Below are positions 1 through 7,030 of a DNA stretch of 64,000 bases, in pieces (position 1 is the stretch's first letter; each line of letters opens with the position of its first letter). The stretch is from DASSKK01 sp035690495 (lineage in GTDB: Bacteria > Actinomycetota > Actinomycetes > Propionibacteriales > Nocardioidaceae). The translations under genes were made by a program, and so were the position numbers. The notes beneath the pieces are model-generated. The model saw only the letters and a program-made list of their open reading frames with translations, was not told the DNA's origin and did not search any database. The stretch covers positions 1 through 64,000 of the forward strand of contig DASSKK010000109.1 of assembly GCA_035690495.1 (NCBI GenBank), written 5' to 3'.

Positions 1-113
1 AGATCCGCCTCATCACCCGGATCGCGTTCGGCTTCCGCTCACCCGAGGCCCTCATCGCCCTGGCCATGCTCAACCTCGGCGGCCACCGACCCGTACTCCC
101 CGGCCGGTCATGA
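1..113 (+). CDS. ISL3-family transposase, C-terminal end only (cut by window edge)
   Basis: The frame beginning at base 3 stays open to a TGA at 111-113 and encodes 36 residues, including ITRIAFGFRSPEALIALAML and ending NLGGHRPVLPGRS. This is the conserved tail that I recognise from actinobacterial ISL3-family transposases. Only the C-terminal DDE-domain end is visible, so whether the element is intact lies outside the window. A sequence resembling an ISL3 terminal repeat follows at about 129-136, which suits the right end of an insertion sequence just upstream of the DUF885 gene. The family is judged from memory of the C-terminal motif, not from a search. Confidence 0.68.
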   Translation, partial: IRLITRIAFGFRSPEALIALAMLNLGGHRPVLPGRS

Positions 114-128
114 CCCACGGATCAGTCA

Positions 129-136
129 GGAGAGCC
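129..136 (+). repeat. Possible right terminal inverted-repeat end of the ISL3-type element
   Basis: GGAGAGCC lies 15 nt after the transposase stop. ISL3 elements commonly end in a repeat related to GGCTCTCC/GGCTCTTC, and this is the expected orientation for the right end. The partner repeat is outside the window, so the boundary is tentative. Confidence 0.35.
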
Positions 137-171
137 AGAAAACCGGGTCTCAACCGAGTCCTCCCGACCAC

Positions 172-186
172 TAGGGTGGGGCAGCG
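172..186 (+). promoter_or_regulatory. Leaderless-type promoter of the DUF885 gene
   Basis: A TAGGGT -10 box at 172-177 is followed 8 nt later by the GTG at 186. No Shine-Dalgarno sequence fits between them. Transcription would begin at or next to the start codon. Confidence 0.5.
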
Positions 187-1886
187 TGACCGACCACGCC
201 GACAACCCTCTTCGTCCCGTCGACGCTATCGCGAACCGGTACGTCGAGGACTACGCCGCACTCGACCCCGTCCTGGCGACGTCGGTCGGGGTCTCCGGCC
301 ATGACGACCAGCTCACCGACCTGTCCCCGGACGGCTTCGCCGAGCGCGAGGCGCTGACCCGCGCGGCACTCGCCGAGGCGACCGCAGCCACTCCATTCGA
401 CGACCGAGAGCGGGTCGCCCGCGACGCCTTCTGCGAGCGACTCGGGCTCGAGGTCGAGATGTACGACGCGCACGTGCCCCAGTCGCAGGTGTCCGTGATC
501 GCCAGCGGCCTGCACGAGCTGCGCGGCGTCTTCGACCTGATGGACACCGACTCCGAGCAGGCGTGGGAGAGCATCTCCGCCCGCCTCGCGGCGATCCCGG
601 CGAACCTGGACGGCTACCGGGAGACACTCGACGCGGAGGCCGACGCCGGGCGGATCTCGGCGCGACGACAGCTCGTCGGCGTCGCCGACCAGGTCCGCCA
701 CTGGACAGGGCAGGCCGGCCACGGCGGAGACTTCTTCACCGCCCTCGTCGGCCGGGCCGGCGTCTCACCGGCGCTGTCCGCGGCGCTGGACGAGAACGCT
801 CGGGGCGCAAGTGCGGCGTTCGCCGCCTTCGGCCGGTTCCTCGAGGAGGAGATGGCGTCGCGCGGCCGCGAACGCGACGCAGTGGGTCGCGAGCTCTACA
901 CGCTCGGCTCGCGCTACTTCCTCGGCGCCACCGTCGACCTCGAGGAGACCTACGCGTGGGGCTGGCACGAGCTCGCCCGCATCGAGAGCGAGATGGCGAC
1001 GACCGCCGAGAAGATCTGCGGCGAGCGCAGCGTGGACGCGGCCGTCGCCAGTCTCGACGCCGACCCGGCCCGCACCCTGCCCGGCAAGGAGACCTTCCGC
1101 GACTGGATGCAGCAGCTGGCCGACACGACGATCGCGGACATGGCCGATGTGCACTTCGACATCCCCGAGCCGGTGCGCCGGATCGAGTGCTGCCTGGCGC
1201 CCACCGACGACGGCGGCATCTACTACACCGGACCCAGCGAGGACTTCCGCCGTCCGGGGCGGATGTGGTGGGCGGTCCCGGACGGGGTGACGAGCTTCTC
1301 GACCTGGCGCGAGGTCAGCACCGTCTACCATGAGGGAGTCCCCGGACACCATCTCCAGGTCGCCCAGACGGCGTACCGCACCGAGCAGCTCAACCGCTGG
1401 CAGCGGCTGATGTGCTGGGTGTCCGGGCACGGCGAGGGCTGGGCGCTGTACGCCGAGCGGCTGATGGACGACCTCGGCTACCTGTCCGACCCCGGCGACA
1501 AGCTGGGAATGCTCGACGCCCAGGGCTTGCGCGCGGCCCGGGTGATCGTCGACATCGGCATGCACCTCGAGCTGGAGATCCCGCGTGACAACCCGGTCGG
1601 CTTCCACCCCGGCGAGACCTGGACTCCCGCGCTCGGCCTGGAGTTCATGCTCGCGCACAGCCGCGACGAGAGGGCGCGGCTCGAGTTCGAGGTGAACCGC
1701 TATCTCGGCTGGCCCGGACAAGCACCGGCGTACAAGGTCGGCGAGCGGGCCTGGCTGCAGGCGCGCGAGGACGCGAGGCGCCGGCTCGGAGGCGACTTCG
1801 ACCTGAAGTCGTTCCACCGTCAGGCGCTCGACCTCGGATCACTGGGCCTCGACCCGTTGCAGGCCGCGCTCGCACGGATCCGATGA
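186..1886 (+). CDS. DUF885 family zinc-peptidase-like protein
   Basis: A 566-residue cytoplasmic protein of the DUF885 family, putative metallo-carboxypeptidases with a gluzincin-like fold. The family signature is visible as YHEGVPGHHLQ near residues 380-390, the presumed metal and catalytic motif. It is followed by GHGEGWALYAERLMDDLGY near 415-433, which carries the downstream Glu. There is no signal peptide. The length matches typical members (about 550-600). The GTG start is supported by a TANNNT box 8 nt upstream. The stop overlaps the maf start by 4 nt, so the two are probably co-transcribed. The substrate is unknown; the peptidase role is inferred from the family. Confidence 0.85.
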   Translation: MTDHADNPLRPVDAIANRYVEDYAALDPVLATSVGVSGHDDQLTDLSPDGFAEREALTRAALAEATAATPFDDRERVARDAFCERLGLEVEMYDAHVPQSQVSVIASGLHELRGVFDLMDTDSEQAWESISARLAAIPANLDGYRETLDAEADAGRISARRQLVGVADQVRHWTGQAGHGGDFFTALVGRAGVSPALSAALDENARGASAAFAAFGRFLEEEMASRGRERDAVGRELYTLGSRYFLGATVDLEETYAWGWHELARIESEMATTAEKICGERSVDAAVASLDADPARTLPGKETFRDWMQQLADTTIADMADVHFDIPEPVRRIECCLAPTDDGGIYYTGPSEDFRRPGRMWWAVPDGVTSFSTWREVSTVYHEGVPGHHLQVAQTAYRTEQLNRWQRLMCWVSGHGEGWALYAERLMDDLGYLSDPGDKLGMLDAQGLRAARVIVDIGMHLELEIPRDNPVGFHPGETWTPALGLEFMLAHSRDERARLEFEVNRYLGWPGQAPAYKVGERAWLQAREDARRRLGGDFDLKSFHRQALDLGSLGLDPLQAALARIR

Positions 1887-2503
1887 GCCTCGTCCTCGCC
1901 TCGGCGTCTCCCGCCCGACTCACGACGCTGCGGGGCGCGGGCATCGAGCCGCGGGTGATCGTCTCCGGCGTCGACGAGTCGGTCGTCCCCAGCGACGGCA
2001 CGCTAGACCCGGCGGAGTTTGCCTGCCGGCTCGCCGCGCTGAAGGCGGAAGCGGTCTCCGATCGGCTCGAGCGCGACGGCGATCGGGCCAGGTTCGTGCT
2101 CGGTTGCGACTCGGTGCTGGAGCTGGACGGACGGATCTTCGGCAAGCCCGCTGATGCCGACGACGCCCGCGCCCGCTGGGGCACGATGAGCGGACGCAGC
2201 GGAGTGCTTCACACCGGTCACTGCCTGCGCGACCGCGACCATGACAAGACGCTGGTCCGTGGCGCGGCGACGGTGGTGCACTTCGCGGAGGTCACCGAGC
2301 CGGAGATCACGGCGTACGTCGCGACCGGCGAGCCGCTGGAGGTGGCGGGCGCGTTCACGATCGACGGGCTCGGCGGTGCGTTCGTGCGCGGTGTCGAAGG
2401 GGACCCACACACCGTCGTCGGCCTCAGCCTCCCTGTGCTGCGGGAGATGTTCGCCGAGCTGGGCCTGACCTGGACGGACCTGTGGGGAGCGATGTCGCGA
2501 TGA
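1883..2503 (+). CDS. maf: Maf family nucleotide pyrophosphatase
   Basis: A 206-residue Maf/YhdE protein that hydrolyses (d)NTPs, often dTTP/UTP or modified nucleotides, to monophosphates as house-cleaning. The N-terminal LASASPARLTTLR is the phosphate-binding motif. VLGCDSVLELDG near residue 75 carries the catalytic Asp, and the KPADADDARARWGTMSGR stretch follows. The ATG at 1883 overlaps the DUF885 stop (ATGA) and the gene's own stop overlaps the rmlA start in the same way, indicating a tightly coupled three-gene operon. In Mycobacterium, maf lies near acyl-CoA carboxylase genes; here accA3 is 11 kb away. Confidence 0.9.
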   Translation: MSLVLASASPARLTTLRGAGIEPRVIVSGVDESVVPSDGTLDPAEFACRLAALKAEAVSDRLERDGDRARFVLGCDSVLELDGRIFGKPADADDARARWGTMSGRSGVLHTGHCLRDRDHDKTLVRGAATVVHFAEVTEPEITAYVATGEPLEVAGAFTIDGLGGAFVRGVEGDPHTVVGLSLPVLREMFAELGLTWTDLWGAMSR

Positions 2504-3381
2504 GCACAGCGGAGCAGGCGATGCGCGGGATCATCCTGGCCGGCGGCACCGGTTCGCGACTGCACCCGATCACGCTCGGCGCGAGCAAGCAGCTGATGCC
2601 CGTCTACGACAAGCCGATGATCTACTACCCGCTCTCCACGCTGATGCTGGCGGGGATCCGCGACATCCTGGTGATCACCACGCCCGAGGAGGCAGGCGGC
2701 TTCGTCCGGCTCCTGGGCAACGGGTCGCGGTTCGGCGTGTCGATCTCGTATGCCGAGCAGCCGTCCCCCGACGGCCTGGCCCAGGCGTTCACGATCGGTG
2801 CCGACTTCATCGGCTCCGGCCGGTGCGCGCTGGTGCTCGGGGACAACATCTTCTACGGCCCGGGCTTCGGCCGGAAGCTTGCTCGGTTCTCCGAGCTGGA
2901 CGGTGCCGCGGTGTTCGCCTACCGGGTCGGCGACCCCTCGGCATACGGCGTCGTGGAGTTCGACCCCGACGGGCGCGCGCTCTCGCTGGAGGAGAAGCCC
3001 GCCCACCCGCGCAGCAACTTCGCGGTCACCGGGCTGTACTTCTACGACAACGACGTGGTCGAGATCGCGCGACACCTCACGCCGTCGGCGCGGGGCGAGC
3101 TGGAGATCACCGACGTGAACCGCACCTACCTCGAGCAGGGCCGCCTCCAGGTGGAGATGCTCGAACGCGGCACCGCCTGGCTGGACACCGGCACGTTCGA
3201 CTCGCTGAACGACGCCGGCACCTTCATCCGCGCCGTCGAGCACCGCCAGGGGCTGAAGATCGGGGCGCCGGAGGAGATCGCCTGGCGACAGGGCCTGATC
3301 TCCGACGACGACCTGCGCGAGCTCGCCGAGCCGCTGGTGAGGTCCGGCTACGGCAGCTACCTGCTCGGCCTGCTGTCCTGA
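2500..3381 (+). CDS. rmlA: Glucose-1-phosphate thymidylyltransferase RmlA
   Basis: Makes dTDP-glucose from glucose 1-phosphate and dTTP, the first step of dTDP-L-rhamnose synthesis for cell-wall or surface polysaccharide. MRGIILAGGTGSRLHPIT is the nucleotide-binding loop with the catalytic Arg. SKQLMPVYDKPMIYYPL and LGDNIFYG are standard RmlA motifs. I chose the ATG at 2500, which overlaps the maf stop as ATGA, giving 293 aa. A GTG at 2482 and an internal ATG at 2521 (directly before RGIILAGG) are alternatives. The 3' end overlaps the convergent rmlD by 25 bp, so the two share no terminator. Confidence 0.93.
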   Translation: MSTAEQAMRGIILAGGTGSRLHPITLGASKQLMPVYDKPMIYYPLSTLMLAGIRDILVITTPEEAGGFVRLLGNGSRFGVSISYAEQPSPDGLAQAFTIGADFIGSGRCALVLGDNIFYGPGFGRKLARFSELDGAAVFAYRVGDPSAYGVVEFDPDGRALSLEEKPAHPRSNFAVTGLYFYDNDVVEIARHLTPSARGELEITDVNRTYLEQGRLQVEMLERGTAWLDTGTFDSLNDAGTFIRAVEHRQGLKIGAPEEIAWRQGLISDDDLRELAEPLVRSGYGSYLLGLLS

Positions 3382-4241
3382 CTCGCCGAGGTCGCGGCGA
3401 GCACCGTCGGCGCGGCCTCGTCCCACCGGTCCCGCCACGGCCCGATCGGCTCGACGCCGAGCCGCTCGAGCGACTTGTGGCCGAGCACGGAGTACGCCGG
3501 CCGCGGCGCCGGGCGCGGGAACGCGTCGGAGGTGGTCTCCACGACCACCTCGCTGGGCAGCCCCGCCGAAGACACCACGGCACGCGCGAACTCGAACCAG
3601 GAGCACTGCCCCGACGCGGTCGCGTGATACACGCCCGCGGGGGCGTCGGCGTCCACGAGGCGCATCAGCAGGGCGGCGACGTCCACCGTCCAGGTGGGTG
3701 CCCCGACCTGGTCGGTGACCACCCGCACCTCGCCCTGCTCGTGGGCTGCCTCGGCGATCGTGCGCGGAAAGCACGAGCCGTGCGCGCCGTACAGCCAGGA
3801 CGTGCGCAGCACCCAGTGAGCATGGGGCAGCGCGGTGCGCACGGCCTCCTCGCCCGCGGCCTTGGTGCGGCCGTAGGCCGACGCCGGCCGGGTCCTGGCG
3901 TTCTCGGCGTACGGCGTGGTCGCGGTCCCGTCGAAGACGTAGTCGGTGCTGAGCTGCACCATCCGCGCCTTGGAGGAGGCACAGGCGCGCGCGAGCAGGT
4001 CGGGCACGACGGCGTTGAGCGTCAATGCTTGACTCTCGTGCTCCTCGGCGGCGTCGACCGCGGTCCACGCCGCGCAGTTGACGACCATGTCGTGGCCCGG
4101 CACGGACTCTGAGACGGCCGCAAGGTCGCTCAGGTCGAGCTCGGCACGCGTCGGCGCATCCACCTGCTCGTCGGCTGATCGCAACATCTCCACGAGGTCG
4201 GTGCCGAGCATCCCGGTCGAACCGGTGACCAGCCAGCGCAC
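3357..4241 (-). CDS. rmlD: dTDP-4-dehydrorhamnose reductase RmlD
   Basis: The final NADPH-dependent reduction to dTDP-L-rhamnose. This is a 294-residue short-chain (extended SDR) enzyme: the Rossmann motif VTGSTGMLGTDLVE is at the N-terminus, STDYVFDG lies mid-protein, and the catalytic YGRTKAAGE contains Tyr and Lys. The open frame continues far upstream, but the family starts at VRWLVTGSTGMLG, so the GTG at 4241-4239 is chosen. AAGGGA lies just upstream as a ribosome site. Its promoter overlaps that of the divergent rmlC. The 3' end runs into the end of rmlA on the other strand. Confidence 0.92.
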   Translation of the reverse strand: MRWLVTGSTGMLGTDLVEMLRSADEQVDAPTRAELDLSDLAAVSESVPGHDMVVNCAAWTAVDAAEEHESQALTLNAVVPDLLARACASSKARMVQLSTDYVFDGTATTPYAENARTRPASAYGRTKAAGEEAVRTALPHAHWVLRTSWLYGAHGSCFPRTIAEAAHEQGEVRVVTDQVGAPTWTVDVAALLMRLVDADAPAGVYHATASGQCSWFEFARAVVSSAGLPSEVVVETTSDAFPRPAPRPAYSVLGHKSLERLGVEPIGPWRDRWDEAAPTVLAATSASQDSRPSR

Positions 4242-4274
4242 GTGAGTCCCTTCGACGAGGTCGCGACCGATCCG

Positions 4275-4289
4275 TACCCTATCGGCGTG
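4275..4289. promoter_or_regulatory. Overlapping divergent -10 boxes of rmlD and rmlC
   Basis: The heptamer TACCCTA at 4275-4281 reads as TACCCT on the plus strand, 6 nt before the rmlC GTG at 4287. It reads as TAGGGT on the minus strand, about 34 nt before the rmlD GTG at 4241. The plus transcript would be leaderless. The minus transcript would have a leader of about 28 nt containing AAGGGA. Confidence 0.5.
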
Positions 4290-4913
4290 CAGATACGCGA
4301 GCTCGGCATCCCGGGGGCCTTCGAGATGACCCCGCAGATCCACGGCGACATGCGCGGCGGGTTCTTCGAGTGGTTCCGGGCCGACCGGTTCGCAGAGACG
4401 ACCGGGCACGACCTCAGGCTCGCCCAGGCGAACAGCTCCGTGTCGGCGGCCGGAACAGTGCGCGGGGTGCACTTCGCCGAGCTGCCGCCGAGCCAGGCCA
4501 AGTACGTCACCTGCCCGGCCGGCGCTCTGTTCGACGTGGTGGTCGACATCCGGGTCGGCTCCCGGACCTACGGCGCCTGGGAAGGCGTGCTGCTCGACGA
4601 CGTGAACCGCAAGGCGGTCTACGTGGGTGAAGGGCTCGGGCACGCGTTCATGGCGCTCGAGGACGCCACGGTGGCCTGCTACCTCTGCTCGGCTCCCTAC
4701 AGCCCGGACCGGGAGCACGCCATCGACCCGTTAGACCCCGAGATCGGCATCGTCTGGCCGCGCGAGGGCCGCGGCGGGTCGCCGCTGGAGCCGATCCTCT
4801 CCGAGAAGGACGCGGCGGCTCCGGGACTGGACGACGTACGCCGGGCCGGGCTGCTGCCCGGCTACGACGCCGTCCTGGCCTACCTGGAGACGCTCAATCA
4901 CAAGGGCCCGTAG
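4287..4913 (+). CDS. rmlC: dTDP-4-dehydrorhamnose 3,5-epimerase RmlC
   Basis: A cupin epimerase that converts dTDP-4-keto-6-deoxyglucose to dTDP-4-keto-rhamnose. The N-terminal VQIRELGIPGAFEMTP, FFEWFRADRF, the active-site RGVHFAELPPSQAKYV and LGHAFMALEDATVACYL are the usual motifs in order. The frame is open back to a GTG at 4242, but RmlC proteins begin at the QIREL motif. The GTG at 4287 also lies 6 nt after a TACCCT -10 box, so 4287 is preferred (208 aa). Transcribed divergently from rmlD. Confidence 0.92.
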   Translation: MQIRELGIPGAFEMTPQIHGDMRGGFFEWFRADRFAETTGHDLRLAQANSSVSAAGTVRGVHFAELPPSQAKYVTCPAGALFDVVVDIRVGSRTYGAWEGVLLDDVNRKAVYVGEGLGHAFMALEDATVACYLCSAPYSPDREHAIDPLDPEIGIVWPREGRGGSPLEPILSEKDAAAPGLDDVRRAGLLPGYDAVLAYLETLNHKGP

Positions 4914-4994
4914 ATCGACTTCGCTCCAGCTCATCGCGCTCGGACCGCCCCCGCATTCGGCACGCGGACCCGCGCGGAACGTTCTAGTGCACGT

Positions 4995-5010
4995 CTCGCT
5001 ACTCCGCTCA
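4995..5010 (-). repeat. Short TGAGCGGAG-type dispersed repeat
   Basis: On the minus strand this reads TGAGCGGAGTAGCGAG, within the 140-bp spacer between rmlC and a small gene. A closely related TGAGCGGAGCGAGCA lies at 43846-43860 and a looser GAGTGAGCTTGCGAGC inside the acyl-CoA synthetase gene at about 54760. I see no gene or terminator in the rest of this spacer (4914-5053). Confidence 0.4.
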
Positions 5011-5053
5011 TGAAGCTTCTGCGTGCGCCGGCGCGGGAGCGTCGACCGCTGGT

Positions 5054-5323
5054 CTACTTGGTCGCGGGCATCGGGTGGTCGGTGTTGCGGAACAGGTAGA
5101 TCCCGACGGTCCGGCCGCTGACCGAGGTGTTCTCGCCGGACAGGAACACTCTCTCGGTGCTGGACTCCTTGGCCACCGTCGCCTGGCCCACCGGCGTCGC
5201 GAGGAATGCCCGGCGACCCCGCTCGGCCTGCTGCGCCGCCCGGCGCTCCTCGGCCTGGCGCTCCTCCTCCGCGCGGGCGGCCTCCTTGGCCGCCTTCTCC
5301 TCCTCGGTGTCGAACAGACCCAT
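5054..5323 (-). CDS. Small charged coiled-coil protein of unknown function
   Basis: An 89-residue protein not recognised by function. It begins MGLFDTEEEKAAKEAARAEE with a strongly charged, Ala/Glu/Arg-rich helix over about residues 8-42, likely coiled coil. The motif FLATPVGQATVAKE follows, then a polar C-terminal part. The start at 5323 has an excellent ribosome site (GGGGGAG on the minus strand, about 7 nt away). The following gene on the same strand is rmlB (90 bp upstream in transcription), so it may be the last gene of the gtrA-rmlB unit. I recall longer actinobacterial hypotheticals with a similar FLATPVGQA stretch, so the C-terminus could be shortened. Confidence 0.65.
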   Translation of the reverse strand: MGLFDTEEEKAAKEAARAEEERQAEERRAAQQAERGRRAFLATPVGQATVAKESSTERVFLSGENTSVSGRTVGIYLFRNTDHPMPATK

Positions 5324-5412
5324 CGGTCTCCCCCTGTCTCTCGATGCCCGGGAGCTCCCGGACTCTGCAGTGAGAGTACGGCGTGGAGTCGGCGTCGTCA
5401 CGCGACCGGACG

Positions 5413-6408
5413 TCAGCGGGTGAGGCGGGCGCGCTGCTTGAGCGGCTCCCACCAGGAGCGGTGGTCGCGATACCACTCGACCGTGTCGGCGAGCCCCTGC
5501 GCGAATTCCACCTGCGGCGCATACCCCAGCTCGCCGGCGAGCTTGCCGATGCCCACCGAGTAGCGCAGGTCGTGGCCGAGCCGGTCCGGCACCTGCTCGA
5601 CCCGGTCCCAGCCTGACCCGGTCGCCTCCAGCAGCAGCCCGGTCAGCTCCTTGTTGCTCAGCTCGGTGCCTCCGCCGATGTTGTAGATCTCCCCTGGCCT
5701 TCCGCCGGTCAGCACCAGGTGGATCGCCCGGCAGTGGTCGTCGACGTGCAGCCAGTCGCGCACGTTGGCCCCCTCGCCGTACAACGGCACTGTGGCGCCG
5801 TCGAGCAGGTTGGTGACGAACAGCGGGATGACCTTCTCTGGGAACTGGTACGGCCCGTAGTTGTTGGAGCAGCGCGTCACGCACACCGGGACGCCGTGGG
5901 TGCGGTGATAGGCGAGAGCGAGCAGGTCGGAGGACGCCTTGGACGCGGAGTACGGCGAGTTGGGCCGCACCGGTTGGTCCTCGGTCCACGACGCCGCGTG
6001 CATGCCCAGGGAGCCGTAAACCTCGTCTGTCGACACGTGCACGAACTTCTGCACAGGCGCTCGCATCGCCGCGTCGAGCAGTGTCTGCGTGCCGACCACG
6101 TTGGTCATCACGAAGTCGGCTGCGCCGAGGATGGACCGGTCCACGTGCGACTCGGCAGCGAAGTGGACCACCGCGTCGACCTCGGCGACGAGTCCGTCGA
6201 CCAACGCCCGGTCGAGGATGTCACCCTCGACGAACCGCAGCCGCGGGTCCTCGGCAACCGGGTCGAGGTTGGCCGGGTTGCCTGCGTAGGTGAGCTTGTC
6301 GAGGACCACCACCGTCTCCGGCTGCTGGTCGCCCCACGCGCCGTCGAGCAGGCCGCGCACGTAGTGCGACCCGATGAAGCCGGCGCCGCCGGTGACCAGG
6401 ATCCTCAT
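5413..6408 (-). CDS. rmlB: dTDP-glucose 4,6-dehydratase RmlB
   Basis: Second step of dTDP-rhamnose synthesis, an NAD-dependent extended SDR enzyme of 331 residues. MRILVTGGAGFIGSHYVRG binds NAD. VSTDEVYGS supplies the Thr-Asp-Glu catalytic set, and YSASKASSD contains the Tyr-xxx-Lys pair. NNYGPYQFPEKVIPLF is also typical. The ATG overlaps the gtrA-like stop by 4 nt (ATGA), so translation is coupled. Together with rmlA, rmlC and rmlD the whole pathway from glucose 1-phosphate to dTDP-rhamnose lies within 4 kb. Confidence 0.95.
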   Translation of the reverse strand: MRILVTGGAGFIGSHYVRGLLDGAWGDQQPETVVVLDKLTYAGNPANLDPVAEDPRLRFVEGDILDRALVDGLVAEVDAVVHFAAESHVDRSILGAADFVMTNVVGTQTLLDAAMRAPVQKFVHVSTDEVYGSLGMHAASWTEDQPVRPNSPYSASKASSDLLALAYHRTHGVPVCVTRCSNNYGPYQFPEKVIPLFVTNLLDGATVPLYGEGANVRDWLHVDDHCRAIHLVLTGGRPGEIYNIGGGTELSNKELTGLLLEATGSGWDRVEQVPDRLGHDLRYSVGIGKLAGELGYAPQVEFAQGLADTVEWYRDHRSWWEPLKQRARLTR

Positions 6409-6878
6409 CGGCCCGTCGAACCAACACCGGCACGTCGCCCGACCGGTCGCACGAAGATCAGCTCGCGGAGCGCGAAGAACCGGGCGATGGTCCCCAGGCC
6501 GAGTCCCACCACGTTAGCGGCGATGTTGTCGGCGACCGGGTCGTCGCGCCCGAGCAGGTAGCGGCTGCAGGCCAGGCAGGCCAGCGGGATCACCATCGAG
6601 GCCAGGTTGATCGCGAAGTAGCCGAACAGGCCGCCCGCGGGCCCGACTGGCTCGCGGTGCCGGAACGCCCACGTGCGGCTCCCGCGGTAGCTGATCAGCA
6701 TGCCGACGCCGTTGGCGATCACGTAGGCGACCAGCGGGTCGCCGTGCATCGGAGCCGGGAACCCCAGCCAGCCGTGCACCAGCCCGTTGAAGATCGCGAA
6801 CGCCACGACGGTGGCAAGACCACCGACGGTGAGGAACTTCGCCGCCTCAGCGAGGAAGCGTTGCTTACGGCGACCCAT
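6405..6878 (-). CDS. GtrA-family polytopic membrane protein
   Basis: A 157-residue protein with four predicted membrane helices, roughly residues 14-33, 48-64, 83-104 and 120-140. GtrA-like features include KFLTVGGLATVVAFAIFNGL and the basic GSRTWAFRHRE loop. GtrA proteins are thought to flip or handle polyprenyl-linked sugars for surface glycans, which suits its place at the head of an operon with rmlB. The ATG at 6878 is preceded by a TACGCT box 9 nt upstream, so the leader would be only a few nucleotides. Its exact substrate cannot be told from sequence. Confidence 0.82.
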   Translation of the reverse strand: MGRRKQRFLAEAAKFLTVGGLATVVAFAIFNGLVHGWLGFPAPMHGDPLVAYVIANGVGMLISYRGSRTWAFRHREPVGPAGGLFGYFAINLASMVIPLACLACSRYLLGRDDPVADNIAANVVGLGLGTIARFFALRELIFVRPVGRRAGVGSTGR

Positions 6879-6947
6879 GGCGGATCCAGCGTAGTCGCAT
6901 CCTCTTCCAGATCCGACTTCGGCCAGCGGCCTGGCTGACCGGCCGGA

Positions 6948-7016
6948 GTTACTTGCGGGTACGCGGTCGATTCCGTCTACCTGGTGCGTGCGATCAACCG
7001 CGTACCCATCAGTAAC
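6948..7016. repeat. Long imperfect inverted repeat between acyl-CoA dehydrogenase and gtrA-like genes
   Basis: Arms at 6948-6971 and 6993-7016 match at 20 of 24 positions. The shared core is GTTACT-NNN-GGGTACGCGGT and the loop is 21 nt. It begins 15 bp past the stop of the minus-strand acyl-CoA dehydrogenase. It could fold as a terminator-like hairpin for that gene or act as a dyad operator upstream of the gtrA-rmlB operon. No T-run follows. Confidence 0.5.
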
Positions 7017-7030
7017 CGGGTGTCTCCTGC

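Noticed and set aside
2218..4068. A long minus-strand frame across maf and rmlA.
   Set aside because: It lies opposite two clear, motif-bearing genes and gives an Arg/Gly/Ala-rich translation typical of a shadow frame in high-GC DNA. Other long antisense frames, such as 7608-9437, 13940-16174, 20624-22831 and 40557-42191, were rejected on the same grounds.
4242..4286. GTG at 4242 as the rmlC start.
   Set aside because: It would add 15 residues with no family similarity, would sit upstream of the TACCCT -10 box, and would leave no space for the rmlD promoter. RmlC proteins begin at the QIREL motif at 4287.
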